DNA of 64,000 nucleotides from Saprolegnia diclina VS20 (Eukaryota > Oomycota > Saprolegniomycetes > Saprolegniales > Saprolegniaceae), in NCBI RefSeq assembly GCF_000281045.1, contig NW_008246112.1, forward strand, positions 436,694-500,693, read 5' to 3'. Below the pieces are notes generated by a model that was not told where the DNA came from, searched no databases, and saw only the letters and a list, made by a program, of their open reading frames with translations. Positions 52,783-64,000 of this stretch are shown here, in pieces (within the stretch, counting starts at the first letter, position 1; the number at the start of each line of letters is the position of its first letter). Both the position numbers and the translations under genes were made by a program.

Positions 52783-53045
52783 TCGGGGTTGCTGCGCGGG
52801 ATGTAGAAAGGCTGCACGCCGCAGACGCTGCAGAACTGGTGCTTGGCCGTGTGCGTGTTGAACGTGTACGTTGTGAGCTTGTCGGCGCCGGCCGTGAGGC
52901 GGAAGGCTGCGCTGGGCACGATCGTGTGGACGTTCTTCTTCATCGCGCAGATCGAGCAGTTGCAGTCCCACGCGACGAGGTTGGCCGGCGCCTCAAACTC
53001 GAACGTCACGGCCTTGCAGTGGCAGTACCCCGTGTGCTGGACCAT
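52783..53045 (-). CDS. GFA/CENP-V-domain protein (3' part lost in gap)
   Basis: The first 87 residues are visible from ATG 53045: HTGYCHCKAVTFEFEAPANL, AWDCNCSICAMKKNVHTIVP, TTYTFNTHTAKHQFCSVCGV and QPFYIPRSNP. The cysteine pattern C-x-C, C-x-C-x2-C and C-x2-C-G is that of the GFA (glutathione-dependent formaldehyde-activating enzyme-like) / CENP-V zinc-binding domain. The domain would need about 30-40 more residues, which fall inside the N run. Whether it truly handles glutathione-formaldehyde adducts is uncertain, since many family members do not. Confidence 0.85.
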
Positions 53046-53268
53046 CGCTTGCCAATTTCGAAATGGTCGTTCTTATTTGTGGTCAATAATGGCACCACGC
53101 CATATTTAAGGACCCATCGATGTTTCCTCGAACATTGCACCTGGTCAAAACACCGCATGACGCCGAGGCATGATAAATGGAAGGGAGATTCAGGACAAAC
53201 GCATATTTCTTCTTGGCCCGCAACGTTGTAGGATCGTGTAATAGCGTAGAAGATAGCCGAGTTTAGAG

Positions 53269-54084
53269 TTAGAGGTCGATTTCGCCAGTGAACGTCTGCT
53301 CGGCGGGCCCAATCAAGTAGACATTTGAGAACGTTGCGCCGTCGTCTTCGAAGCGAATCTCGAGGCAGTCGCCGCTTTCAACATTGACGCGGACTGGCGA
53401 CGTAAAGTGATGCGTCCGCGCTGTTACGAGAACAGCCGCGGCCACGCCAGTGCCGCAAGCCAGCGTCTCGACCTCGACGCCGCGCTCGTACGAGCGGATC
53501 GCAAGGCGGTTGTGGCCGAGCACCTGGACAAAGTTGACATTCGTGCCGCGCGGCGCATAGTGGGCGTGGTGCCGCACCTCGCGGCCAACGGCCTGCACGT
53601 CGACCGCCCGAACATCCGGCACGAAGAGAATGGCATGGGGTACGCCCGTGTTGGCAAAATGCACGCTCGTCGTCGGACTCTGCTGCAGTGCGATTATCTC
53701 GTGGAAGCGAGCATCCTTTGGTGCTGGAAGCGCAATAGCAATCGTATTGTCCGGTGCGGCCGCAACGGAGACGACGCCAGCGCCTGTCTCGAACGTGAAC
53801 GGGTCGCGGTTGCCGACGTTGTCGTGAACGAAACGGCCAAAGCAGCGCGCTCCGTTACCACACATGTCGGCCGTGTCGCCGTCGCTCTGGAGAAAGGTCC
53901 ACGCCCAATCAGCCACGCCCGTGCGCGACTTCTCCCAGAGCAAGATACCAGCGGCGCCGACACCGCGGAAGCGGTCGCAGATGTGAATGGCTTGCGCCGG
54001 CGTGAGGCTGAGGCCTCGCGTGCGATTGTCGACGAGGACAAAGTCGTTGCCGGCGCCTTGCATCTTGGTGAACGGTACCTTCAT
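53269..54084 (-). CDS. dapF: Diaminopimelate epimerase
   Basis: 271 aa, single exon, from ATG 54084 (MKVPFTKMQGAGNDFVLVDN); upstream in-frame codons reach only a GTG. It converts LL- to meso-diaminopimelate in lysine biosynthesis by a two-base mechanism without cofactor. Both catalytic cysteines are visible: Cys75 in DGDTADMCGNGARCFGRF and Cys210 in ETLACGTGVAAA. ANTGVPHAILFV, APRGTNVNFVQV and RSYERGVEVET are further family blocks. Size matches the bacterial and plant enzymes (about 275 aa). No transit peptide is evident, so it is probably cytosolic. The presence of dapF fits oomycetes, which make lysine by the DAP pathway. Confidence 0.93.
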   Translation of the reverse strand: MKVPFTKMQGAGNDFVLVDNRTRGLSLTPAQAIHICDRFRGVGAAGILLWEKSRTGVADWAWTFLQSDGDTADMCGNGARCFGRFVHDNVGNRDPFTFETGAGVVSVAAAPDNTIAIALPAPKDARFHEIIALQQSPTTSVHFANTGVPHAILFVPDVRAVDVQAVGREVRHHAHYAPRGTNVNFVQVLGHNRLAIRSYERGVEVETLACGTGVAAAVLVTARTHHFTSPVRVNVESGDCLEIRFEDDGATFSNVYLIGPAEQTFTGEIDL

Positions 54085-54820
54085 GGTGGCGCTCACTTGG
54101 GTGATGCGTGGATGGATGCTTGGAAGAGTGGCGCTGGAGTTGGCTCATACTGGAAGTAGCCAATGGGCTTTCAAGACACAGAGTATGCTCATTTCATTGG
54201 TCAATACCGTGACAGGCTGATTTAACACCATTAAGCGACGGCTTCTTCGGAACCAATAAAAATATACAAAAGCACTATAGGTTGGCTGATAGATTGGCAT
54301 GAATTGAATTTGGTTCGCCATTCAATGACGTGCATCTCCTTAATAGTATTAATAGTGTTTACAAAACGACGTATTGCAGTTCAGTAGCCCAAGACTCCTG
54401 TCTTTGAAAGGAATGCTTTCGTGCTGGGTCATGTCTCCTTTCCAATGCCCGCCTACGTTGCGCCTGCGTCTCGATGGCGACTGGAAGTACGCTGCTTGAG
54501 CTCGCTGGTTGAAGTGGCCCTGCTAACACTATTTAAATACATACTTCATCCAATCAAACGCGCTAATGACATATCCAAGCTCTAGGATTCGTGCGTATTT
54601 TATTTTCTCAATTTAATATCCAATTGGCAGCACATCCTGCCTACCAACGTGAAATAGAAAATTGAGATCGCATCAAAACGCATGCATTTTATTCCTCACA
54701 CTACCCTTCGATTAAGTTTCCTGTTGAAGTGCGAACCCTTGCCAATCAGCGCAACGAAGCACCTTGCAGGACGGTCGCCAGCAAATACGATCGCCCCATT
54801 TCGACATCTTCCGCCACTTG
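54085..54820. promoter_or_regulatory. Divergent region between dapF and C69 copy 4
   Basis: CCAAT-type motifs (gtagccaatggg near 54157 and tcattggtcaat near 54194) lie about 75-115 bp upstream of dapF; 'ccaatcaaacg' and 'ccaattggcag' near 54550-54625 are closer to the C69 gene. The middle is AT-rich. No gene seen. Confidence 0.4.
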
Positions 54821-56903
54821 ATGCATCTTCTGCTGTCGACCGTGCTCCTTGGCGTCGCCGCTCTCGCCCGCGGCGCCGCAGACGACTGGGACCGGTGCAC
54901 GGCCATCGCAGTCGGCCGAAATGTGCATCACCTCTCGCACGACCGAGCTCATGCGAATGGTATCGTAGGCCTCGACGACAGGCGCGCCCATGACGACCCA
55001 CGCGTCTGACTGCAGCACCTGCGACTTTCGCATCGGCAAGGTCCCGGCAAAGACCCACGGGCCTAACGCAACCCGGGATCTAATCACGTTTCGCCTCGAG
55101 TACCCTCGCTACGGTGGGCCGCACTCTCTTGAATGGGATAACTCACAAGCATCTATGTAGTCGGAGACGGGCGCGGTGACGTGTACACGCTGGCCAACGT
55201 CGACTCGTCGGTATTCAACTGGACGGCGTCGCCGTCGATGGGCTCGATCCCGCAGGTGCCATCGACCCACGCCTACATTTCTGGCTTGTACGCGATCATG
55301 AACGAGCACCAAGTGTCCATGGGCGAATGCACGTGCTCTGGGCGGCTCATCAGCGTGCCCGTAAGCGCGGGTGGGAAGGCTCTCTTTGACATCTCGGAGC
55401 TATCGCACGTGGCGATGGAACGGGCGACGACGGCGCGGGAAGCGATCGCAGTCATGGGCGAGCTTGCCGAGACGTATGGGTACTACGGCGCCGTCTGGGA
55501 CGGTCCCAATGCAGTGTTTGAAGCCGGTGAGACGCTCACTGTCGTCGACACGACCGAGGCGTGGGTCTTTCACATCCACCCGGATGACACGGGCGCGTCA
55601 GCGGTCTGGGTCGCGCAGCGCGTGCCTGACAACGACATTGCGGTCATTGCCAACCAGTTTATCATCCAGCACGTCAACTTGAGCGACAGCGCCAACTATA
55701 TGGGCTCGAAAAACATGGTCGACGTTGCGATTCGGGCTCGATTGTACGACCCGTCGGTCAATGGCACGTTCAACTTTGCCCGCGTCTACTCGCATCCGCT
55801 CGTGCCCGACCAGTACTACGCCACGCGTCGCCAGTGGCGCGTCCTTACGCTCGCCAACACGCACCTAGAGCTGAGCCCGATGACGGATGTGTATGGCCTC
55901 AGCTATCCCTTCTCGACGCCGGTACGCTGACGCATGGTTTTATTGCCTCGATGTATCTGACCCGTAGGTCTCGTCGCGACTCTCGCCAGACGATCTCATG
56001 GCGTACCAGCGCGACCACTATGAGGGCTCAGCCTACGACCTGACGCAGGGTCCGGCCGCGGGGCCGTACGGCAACCCCGATCGCTACGGTGCGTCGGTAA
56101 TATCAATGTTTCAAAACATAAGTTGCGTGCGGATAGATATCAACTTCAACGGCAACATGACCAAGGCAACGGCGCTGACAGGTCACTTTGAGCGCGCGAT
56201 TTCCATCTTTCGGGCGAGCTACTCCTTTGTGGCGGTGCCGGACAAGTCGAACGCGTACATGGCGACGCTGTGGTTCGGACAGTACGCGCCGCACGCAACA
56301 TCGTACGTGCCTGTCTACGCCCACGCAAATGCTGTCCCGTCAGGAATGGCGACCGGGTCGTTGCACCGATTCGAGATGACGACGTCCATGTACTGGGCGT
56401 TTGCCGTCGTCGGCAACTGGATGACGCGCTTTTACGTCGTCATCGCGCCGGTCGTGCGTGCGGTGCAAGCCGAGCTCGAGGGCGCGCTGATGCTGCGTCA
56501 GACCAACGTCTCGAAGAGCGTGTTCGCGCTGGGAGAGAATGCGACCGCAATCACCGCATACCTCCAGACGCAGTCGGACGCTGCCGCGCAAGCCACGCAC
56601 GTGCGCTTTCAAGAGCTCTTTGGAAACCTCGTGACGCGCTTCCACGACGGCTACGAGATGCGCAACCTCACGAAGGCGCCATCGATCGCCATGTCGTCGC
56701 TCTTCTACCCCGAAACTTGGCTCCATGACGTCGGGTACTTTGACGAGCTGCCGACGCGCCCACAAGCGCCGCCCGCGACCGTGTCGAGCACTGTCGTGTA
56801 CGCGTTCGTCGCGCTTGCGCTCGTGGTTTGTGGCAGCGTCGGCTTCTTCATTGGCGTCAAGTTTTACATGCGCCAAAAGCACGGCTACACAAGCATTCTA
56901 TGA
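54821..56903 (+). CDS. C69-family dipeptidase, membrane-anchored (copy 4)
   Basis: Exons 54821-54922, 54969-55113, 55161-55921, 55968-56088 and 56137-56903 give 631 aa. Signal peptide MHLLLSTVLLGVAALARGAA precedes DDWDRCTAIAVGRN (Cys26). Motifs: CSTCDFRIGKVP, YAIMNEHQVSMGECTCSGR, EAWVFHIHPDDTGASAVWVA and QRVPDNDIAVIANQF. C-terminal helix VVYAFVALALVVCGSVGFFI and tail HGYTSIL. Closest to copy 1 in sequence and exon sizes (a second exon of 145 nt; exons 3 and 4 together equal exon 3 of copy 1, 882 nt). It lies about 8.5 kb beyond copy 3, separated by the PLAC8 group, the GFA-like gene and dapF. The motif reads ECTC where the others read ESTC. Confidence 0.85.
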
Positions 56904-58642
56904 GCAGAAGCCAACACGTCTAGAAACTAGACCATCTCGTTTCATCCTTTGGACCACGTTCGTAATCAGCTGCGCAGTGGGCAGAGTGTCGTACAGGTCC
57001 CTCCGAGTCCTTCCACGTCAGCTACAGCTAATGTGCCGCAACGTGTGGGCTACTACTGCATCTGCGGGACCTTGTTACACGGCGCCCGAGCTCAGCGATG
57101 CGGCGACAAGGCGACGAGTCGAAACGTTTCGCTGCGATGCACTCCGAGCGCAAAATCGAGTATCGCCGTTTGTACCGTCGGTTGCAGTCACTACGGTTTA
57201 CTCGACTGCTGCGCACGCAACGCTGCAAGATGGTGTTCCTTACATGGGCAGTCCGCGCACATGGGCGCGGCCAATGAAGCATCAGCTTGCAGCGCAGGAC
57301 GAAGCGCGTGATGGCGCCTCATGCAGCATCGATGCTTGGTTGGTGCATAGACAAGGCGTTTGGCTGAGCTGGCAGCGTTGGCGGGTTGAAGCCACGCTAC
57401 GGCTCGTTGGCGCGCCGAACCCAGAAAACGACCTTCGCACAGAACACGCGAGATCGAGCAACGCGGCAGAGACGTCCACCGCTGGGTCCTCTACAGCGCT
57501 CTACGGTCGCCACGATCTCGCTCGGTCCGCAGCTTGTTTCCTGCCAGCAGGAACAGACCAAGAAAATGCAGTGCGTCGAAACCCACGTGGGGATTTCCAC
57601 CAATCACGTGTCGACTCTGACCCGCACTTTCTCGGCGAACGACCATCATTTAATGGCGTTTCACCGCTCCGACATACAAACGTTAGCATTAAACTGGATG
57701 TTTTGTCTTTAAAATACGGGGACAGGGGCCATGGGCAGAGGCGCGTCTGATTGGTTGAAAAGGAAATAATGCCATATCCAATGATCTCCGAACGTGTTTT
57801 AAACCGATTTCGAAGCACCTTGAAGAGACACGAGCAACCCGGGGCAAAAATCTCAAAATAGTGTAAGGTGAACGGCCTCGATGCCATTCGTGCCCAACGA
57901 GCATGTCTGTTCACTACTACCGCAGCGCATTTAAGAGAGGTTGCGAAGCGGAACGCAGTGTAGTAGCTGACGGGTCGTGATAATTTGGCCAAGGACTGTC
58001 GTGCTTGTCCATTGCACTGGACGTGTGTTCCGAGGTGGCGTTTGAACCTGGCTTCACACAAAGCAAGAAGATTCCTCCTGGCGCCTTTCTTGGCGCGCTT
58101 CCTGTTGACACACTTCCTCGTGACGGAAGTGAAGCTCCTGCGCATCAGGTACTTATAAAATGGTGTTGTCCTCTAGATGTGGCGGCTGTGTTGTGGTGCG
58201 CTGTGTCATGGCCACGAGAAGTCCATCACACCATCAAACTCGTACATCCCGACGATGCGTTGCCAAGGCAGCCCTTGCTGCGGCTACTTCGACTTGCGCT
58301 TCAACCCGCGGCTACTGCCATTCATCTCGTCACATCTTCGCGGCGGCGCACACCGTTGCTCTCAGTTCTATGTCCTGATGTCAGACTGCACAGAAAAGAG
58401 CGTGCGTAGCATGCAGCGCCTCGATCAACAGCAAAATGCGGTGCATGGCGCATCGTGCTCTGCAACGACGCGGTGAAGTGATGCGGCCCACCGCCACGTC
58501 AGCGCGAGGACACTGACTACCATACACTATTTACGTTCAAAAGAACACTTCGTGTTTTAAACACATTCACAGCGCCAAGGTGTTGGAAACCACCCGTCGC
58601 TTCGACGGAATCGCCAAAGTTAGAATTTCTGACGCAAAATTA
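56904..58642. other. Intergenic region, no gene recognised
   Basis: About 1.7 kb. Long open frames on both strands (to 57750 forward; 58145-57501 reverse) have no family resemblance and overlap each other, so I treat them as chance. The last 100 bp must hold the helicase promoter. Confidence 0.35.
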
Positions 58643-60541
58643 ATGGACGGAAGCCAACCTCGTAGCAGATACGTCCCTCCGCACCTCCGCGGGGCCGACG
58701 ACCGCAGCAGCAACCATGGCAGCGAGCGCGGCTCCGAGCGTGGCGACGATCGCCGTGGCGGCTACGGTGCCCGTGGTGGCCGCGACAACCACCGCGAACC
58801 CCCGGCCACGAACTCGCGCTGGTCTTCGTTCGAGTCGGCGCCCCGTGACAACTACCGTGGCGGCGGCGGTGGCCGTGAAGGCGGCTACTCGCGTGACGGT
58901 CCTCGTGAAGGTGGCTTCTCGCGCGGCGGCGGTGGCGGCGGCGGCTACGGCGGCCCGCGCAAGAACCGCATTGGCTTTTATGGCGACATGAACCCGAACG
59001 CGCGCCTCGAGCAAGAGCTCTTTGGCGACTGCCAGTCGTCGGGCATCAACTTCGACAGCTACGATGACATTCCCGTCGAGACGAGCGGTGAAGGCGTTCC
59101 GCCGCCGGTCACGACCTTTAACGAAGCCGAGCTCGGCCCCGAAGTTTGCAAGAACCTCGAGCACTGCCGCTACGACAAGCCGACGCCTGTCCAGAAGTAC
59201 TCGATCCCGATCGGTCTGGCTGGCCGCGACATGATGGCCTGTGCCCAAACGGGTTCGGGTAAGACGGGTGGTTTCCTCTTCCCCACACTCGCGTCCATGC
59301 TCCGTAACGGTCCCGCCAGCATTGATGAGGAGACCGCGAGCGGTGGTCGCCGCCGCAAGATCTTCCCGTCGGCGCTTATCTTGGCGCCCACGCGCGAGCT
59401 CGCGTCGCAGATTTACGACGAAGCCAAGAAGTTCTGCTACTGCACGGGTATTGCCCCGGTCGTCGTCTACGGTGGCGCCGACGTTGGCAGCCAGCTTCGC
59501 AACCTTGAGCGCGGCTGCGACATGATGGTCGCCACGCCCGGTCGCCTTGTCGACTTGATTGAGCGCGGCCGCGTCTCGCTCGCCGGCATCCAGTTCCTCA
59601 TCTTGGACGAAGCCGATCGCATGCTCGACATGGGTTTCGAACCGCAGATTCGCCGCATCGTCGAGCAGGAAGACATGTCGCGCGAGCGCCAGACGTTCAT
59701 GTTCTCGGCCACGTTCCCGCGCGAGATCCAGCGCTTGGCCTCAGACTTTCTGCGCGACTACATCTTCTTGACGGTCGGCCGCGTCGGCGCCGCCTCCAAG
59801 GACGTCAAGCAGACGGTCGTGTACGTCGACCCGCAGGACAAGGAAGACTACCTCATCCGCTTCCTCAACCAAGTCCAGGACGGCCTCATCCTCGTGTTCG
59901 TCGAGACGAAGCGCGCGGCCGACTTCCTCGAAGATATGCTCTGCCACGAAGGCTTCCCGGCCACGTCGATCCACGGTGACCGCTCGCAGCGTGAGCGTGA
60001 AGAGGCGCTTGCGTCGTTCCGCTCGGGCCGCACGCCTGTGCTTGTCGCGACGGACGTCGCCGCCCGTGGTCTCGATATCTCGGGCGTGACGCAGGTCATC
60101 AACTACGACTTGCCGTCCAACATTGACGACTACGTCCACCGCATCGGTCGTACGGGCCGTGTCGGTAACGTCGGTAACGCGCTCTCGATGGTCAACGACA
60201 AGAACCGCAACATCATCCGCGAGCTCCACGAACTCCTCCTCGAGAACGGCCAGGAGTGCCCCGACTGGCTCGGCCAGATGCACCAGAGCAGCTTTGGCCG
60301 CGGCGGCGGTCGTGGCGGCGGTCGTGGTGGCCGTGGCGGCGGCTCGTCGCGCTTCGGCGCCCGCGATTTCCGGAAAGAGGGCGGCGGTGCTCCGTCGCGC
60401 CCGGCCGGTGGCGACCGCGGTGGCTACGGCGGTGACCGCGGTGGCGCTGGCTATGGTGGCGGCTACGGCGGTGGCAACGGCGGCGGCTACGGCGGCAGCT
60501 CGGGCGGCTACCGTGGCGGCAGCGACAACAGCGCCTGGTAG
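58643..60541 (+). CDS. DEAD-box RNA helicase, DDX3/Ded1 type
   Basis: Single exon, 632 aa, from ATG 58643 ([20 protein letters not shown]). The YVPPHLR motif near the start is a DDX3/Ded1 hallmark. Gly/Arg-rich tails (RGG/GGYGG repeats) occur at both ends. Helicase motifs: Q-motif [28 protein letters not shown] (201-208), [22 protein letters not shown] (DEAD at 322-325), SAT (355-357), [13 protein letters not shown] and HRIGRTGR. Ded1-type helicases unwind mRNA 5' leaders during translation initiation and enter RNA granules. Codon use is strongly biased (GGC, CGC, CGT), as in highly expressed genes. Complete and apparently functional. Confidence 0.95.
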   Translation: MDGSQPRSRYVPPHLRGADDRSSNHGSERGSERGDDRRGGYGARGGRDNHREPPATNSRWSSFESAPRDNYRGGGGGREGGYSRDGPREGGFSRGGGGGGGYGGPRKNRIGFYGDMNPNARLEQELFGDCQSSGINFDSYDDIPVETSGEGVPPPVTTFNEAELGPEVCKNLEHCRYDKPTPVQKYSIPIGLAGRDMMACAQTGSGKTGGFLFPTLASMLRNGPASIDEETASGGRRRKIFPSALILAPTRELASQIYDEAKKFCYCTGIAPVVVYGGADVGSQLRNLERGCDMMVATPGRLVDLIERGRVSLAGIQFLILDEADRMLDMGFEPQIRRIVEQEDMSRERQTFMFSATFPREIQRLASDFLRDYIFLTVGRVGAASKDVKQTVVYVDPQDKEDYLIRFLNQVQDGLILVFVETKRAADFLEDMLCHEGFPATSIHGDRSQREREEALASFRSGRTPVLVATDVAARGLDISGVTQVINYDLPSNIDDYVHRIGRTGRVGNVGNALSMVNDKNRNIIRELHELLLENGQECPDWLGQMHQSSFGRGGGRGGGRGGRGGGSSRFGARDFRKEGGGAPSRPAGGDRGGYGGDRGGAGYGGGYGGGNGGGYGGSSGGYRGGSDNSAW

Positions 60542-60838
60542 GCGCCGGGTGATGGCTCTCTTGCTGGATCCCATAGAGGCACTGCGGCTCGTGGTGTCGT
60601 TTTAGGATAGTTCGAAGATTGTGTACTATTATTTATAGTGGTACTTGAGCGGGTGTAGATTTGTCTCGAAGTATTCTTCTTGGTTGTTTGATTCAGAAAG
60701 GTAGAGAGCTGTTGCGATATACAAGATCAATAAATGACTTAACTCTTATATTGTACTCTGTCACAGCACTGCGACTAGCACAACAGGGCGTCGAACACAC
60801 AACATGTGTAGGTATTCAAGCGCATAGTAGTCTTGGCA
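60542..60838. other. Convergent spacer
   Basis: 3' flanks of the helicase and the GMC gene; AT-rich, nothing else seen. Confidence 0.4.
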
Positions 60839-63335
60839 CTAGGCAACGGTCGCCTGGTCGGCCAAGGTCGCAGCCACGAGCGTCGCGGCATGGGTCGCCA
60901 CCATGACGACCGTCGAGTGGACGTTGCCTAGTAGTATCAATCAATCAACTCGAGTCTTTTGGCTGGTACCGTTGGGAATCACGGGAATCACAGATGCGTC
61001 AGCGACAAAGAGGTTGGTCGTGTTCCAGACACGAAGCGACGCCGAAACAACGCTGTTGGTCGGGCTCGACCCCATCTTGGCACTCCCGACCCTAACCTCC
61101 ATCGTGAGTTCGGACATCAACAGCCCTGTACCAATGCGAGTTGCGGTACACGTTGGCAAAGACCCGCGCCAAGAGCGCTAGCACGCGCGTTTGTGACAAC
61201 AAACCACACGTGAGGAGCGTACCGTCGTCCGAGGCAAGCGCGGCGCCCGGCATGCTCTCGCCCCCGAGCAGCGGCGCCAGGGCTACCAAGCGCGGTAAAC
61301 CCTAGCCCTAGAATGGAACCCGAGCCGCACCTGGGGCTTGCACCAAGTCGCGGACGATGGCAATGCCGAAGAGCAACTTGCGCGCGTCGACCTCGCTCAG
61401 GTGCTCGCTCGCCGCTTCGGGGATCTCGCTCGTGACGTGGCAGGCTACGGACGCGTTGCGCGACGTGACCACGACCTGGTTGCGCGCTTCGGGCGCTACG
61501 AACCAACGTCATATAGCCTCGTTGTCCTATCTCGCAACCCTACTCAAGAGTGCGATCGTGAAAAGAACTTCGTCGCCCGGCGTCGTGGCCCACTGCGGCT
61601 CCGACTTGCGCGGGAAAAACGTCAGCTGCAGGTCGGGCACCGTGCTTCCCGGCGTCGCAAAAAAGGCGCCGACCGAGAGCCCCGTTGTGCTGAGCCAGCC
61701 GCCTCGCTGCGCCAAGTAGTCGTCCCACGCCATCCTACTCACGTCATACATACAGAAGCACCCAAGCACGCTAGCGCCGTGGTACGTCATGTTGATGTTG
61801 AGCGGATGGCTCGCCTATGAACCGTCTTCGATAGCGCAAAATTGCATATATTCGAGCATGTACCGTATACGTCAAGGCGATCGCAGGGTGGTCTTGGAGG
61901 TTGCGACCCACGAGCGGCAAATCGACCGCCACGGGAATACCGAGGTCACGCAGCACGTCTTTGGGCGCAATCCCTGCGCGCCGCTTTCTCGAGTCCGGCT
62001 TCGTGACACGAGAATATCTGTACCTGAGAGCGTGAGCAGCTTGGGGGTGTGAATCGCGCCAGCCGTGAGCACGACGCCGCGCTTGCTTGCAATGAACTGG
62101 AGGTCGCCATGGGCGGCGCGGACGTGGACGCCGCGGGCGACACCGTCCTGCAGCGCAACCCGCTAACGCGATACTTGGCAAATTCGAGTAAAATCGACGG
62201 CATGTACCTCGACCGTCGTATTGAGACGCAAATGCAAACGCGCTTGCGTCGCTGCGTCGAGCTTCTTGTTGATAAACGGTCCCAGGAATGCCTAATGAGA
62301 TGGGCAATTAACCTAGAAAACCCAAGGAGGACGTGTACCTTAGCGGCACTTTCGCGCATGCCGTGCCGAATGTTAAAGTGGTAGATGCCGGCGCCAAGAC
62401 GTTGGTCGGGTGCGTTAAAGTCGCTCGACGCTGGGATTCCTCGCTACGTGGAATCGCTGACTATGAAATGGCAACAAAACCACGACCGTACTTCAGCGCA
62501 GGCAGCAAGGAACTGGTTCGAGAGACCGTCAATCTGCGTCGGCGCGCCTACAACGCTGCGTGACGTTCGGCTCTGAAATCGATCGCATACTAGTTTGGAC
62601 AATGCCATTGTAGCCGTGATGCGCCACGCTTGGTCCGTCAAAGGCCTCGGTCGCCAAGTAAATGGCGAGCGCGGTCGCCCATGTCCACGTCGGCGCGAGG
62701 CCCCACGCAGCAATGTCACTGGGCAGCGCGCGCACTAAGAGCCACAGCATGACGCATTCCTGTGAACGAGCCAATCGTACCATAAAGCATGGCGTTGTGA
62801 ATGCCGCAGCCGCCGAGCGCCTTGGCGACGAACACGCCGGGCACGGCCCAGTGGAAGCTCGCCATGCGCGAGACGTCGCTCCAGTAGTATGGCACGTCGA
62901 ACGGCGTGTACGGCATGTCTTTTCCCTCAAACGAGATAAAAGTCTACGCAGCGATCCGAGATACAAAGCTACGAGTTGATGAACGGACCTCGCCGCCGAG
63001 CTCGCGCTGGGACGCGTCGCCGGCTTCCAAGAGCAAAACGCTCCAGTTGGTCGCCTGGACGAGCTTGCTCGCGAGGACGGAGCCCGCTGGGCCCGCACCA
63101 ACGATAATGACATCGTACTACGACGGCCCATGATGCGACGTGCCAGCTCGATGACATGTACCTCGATCGCGGCCGTGGTCAGCGTTGGCTCGGCGGGCGT
63201 CAGCGCTGTGAGGCAGAGGCCCACGGCAGCTGCGATGGCAAGCGCAACGAGAGTGCGATGCCATGTGCGGTAGGCTCTCGGTGGTTGCGCGCGCCGCGGC
63301 AGCAGCGGCGTGTCTTCCATCGGGGTCATCTCCAT
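60839..63335 (-). CDS. GMC-family FAD oxidoreductase with N-terminal membrane anchor, intron-rich
   Basis: About 15 exons interrupted by 14 introns, mostly 42-50 bp, reconstruct a single GMC protein. The start is ATG 63335 ([20 protein letters not shown]), with a transmembrane helix ([17 protein letters not shown]) soon after. Exon-order landmarks: [20 protein letters not shown] (FAD Rossmann), [130 protein letters not shown] (catalytic His) and [20 protein letters not shown]. The end is TAG 60839-60841. The family includes choline, glucose and alcohol dehydrogenases/oxidases; the substrate cannot be told. Each join keeps frame, so it looks functional despite many in-frame stops inside introns. 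Exon borders are by eye. Confidence 0.82.
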
Positions 63336-64000
63336 TGCACGTTCCACGGAAAGTGCGATCTTCCTGACGACCGGTGATTGGGTCAAATTCCATCGACTAA
63401 AATCACCCAAATACCCCGAGGTTAATGCGCCTGTTGACTGCGAATACTGAAGAAGCGCGAAGCAACCATTCGCTTGGAATGCCCTCGATGGACGTCGTGC
63501 GCCAGAACAACGGGCGCTGCTTGGCGTAATTCGTCCCACTGTACTGTTTCGCTCGCCATTAAGTACGCGCTCGACACTGTTCAACTGTTTGAAAGAGACT
63601 AGCCGACCGCACCAATTGCACAAGGTCAGCAGCACGCTATTCTTTTGCTCCCGCCCCACGAGTAGTGCTAGATGGACGACGAGAACTCGGCGAATGGCAC
63701 GAAGTACGCAGAGCCCAACATCTACCAGAGGTCCTTAAGTCCTAGTCGCGAATACTGTCACAGGTACAGCACTTACCGTAGCTTTGACTGAGAGATGTGT
63801 TCTTGTACCGGGTAGCTTCGATGGAAGCCACGGTGAGCGGTGCATACCATTGGCGCTGATTCATGTTCTACTGTTCGTTTGGGCAAAACGAAAATGGGCT
63901 TCACAAGAAAAAGGAAAAATTAAAATCTAAAACCATATTAAAAAGGCTCGATGTAGAAAAGACCTAGAAAGTGCTTTTTAAAGTTCAACATCGCATCGAT
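63336..64000. other. Right-edge region with a small possible reading frame
   Basis: Upstream flank of the GMC gene. On the plus strand 63672-63791 encodes 39 residues (MDDENSANGTKYAEPNIYQR and on), possibly the first exon of a gene beyond the edge or a chance frame. The last 100 bp are A-rich. No firm gene. Confidence 0.2.

Noticed and set aside
52296-53045. Single reading frame spanning the 290-N gap from the GFA-like gene
   Set aside because: Continuity is only through N; the sequence left of the gap has no GFA-domain features, so the gene was ended at the gap.
56904-57750. Long plus-strand frame downstream of C69 copy 4
   Set aside because: Overlapped by an equally long minus-strand frame, with no recognisable motif and codon use unlike local genes.

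Overview
The window looks like nuclear DNA of an oomycete, most likely a saprolegnialean water mould. The evidence is GC-rich coding sequence, very short introns (mostly 41-64 bp, GTAC/GTGC donors, TAG/CAG acceptors), a diaminopimelate epimerase (lysine made by the DAP route), two bifunctional glutathionylspermidine synthetase/amidase-like genes, and receptor-like TKL kinases. Gene models were built by eye from reading frames and splice signals; exon joins are inferences unless lengths, phase or paralogues confirm them.

Layout. 1-7.8 kb: the 3' end of an ankyrin/RanBP2-zinc-finger gene, an Mpv17-family gene, two glutathionylspermidine synthetase/amidase-like genes facing each other around a proline-rich gene. 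9.5-16.8 kb: a transmembrane pseudokinase, a zinc-finger/GRDP-like protein and two receptor-like kinases, one with a beta/gamma-crystallin-like ectodomain. 17-22.3 kb: a PLAC8 gene, a small AT-rich element with inverted ends and 9-bp flanking repeats, a kinase with no visible glycine loop and a PDZ/coiled-coil protein. 22.5-27.3 kb: three dispersed copies of a small zinc-finger-like family. 27.3-32.3 kb: a gene-poor tract with an AT-rich block and an assembly gap.

32.3-39.3 kb: a kinase behind a CCAAT-rich promoter, then a ten-exon ATAD2-like gene (AAA ATPase, PHD-like finger, degenerate second AAA, bromodomain, Tudor-like segment). 39.5-56.9 kb: a family locus with four secreted or membrane-anchored C69 dipeptidase paralogues interleaved with four PLAC8 genes and one PLAC8 pseudogene, plus a GFA/CENP-V-like gene cut by a gap and dapF. 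58.6-63.4 kb: a DDX3/Ded1-type RNA helicase and a GMC oxidoreductase with about 14 introns.

How the genes relate. Nothing here reads as an operon. The main theme is local duplication and divergence: C69 peptidases, PLAC8 proteins, glutathionylspermidine enzymes, small zinc-finger proteins and receptor kinases each occur as diverged neighbours. The C69 and PLAC8 genes both predict membrane-associated proteins, and a shared surface role is only a guess. No rRNA gene, intact tRNA gene or CRISPR array was recognised.
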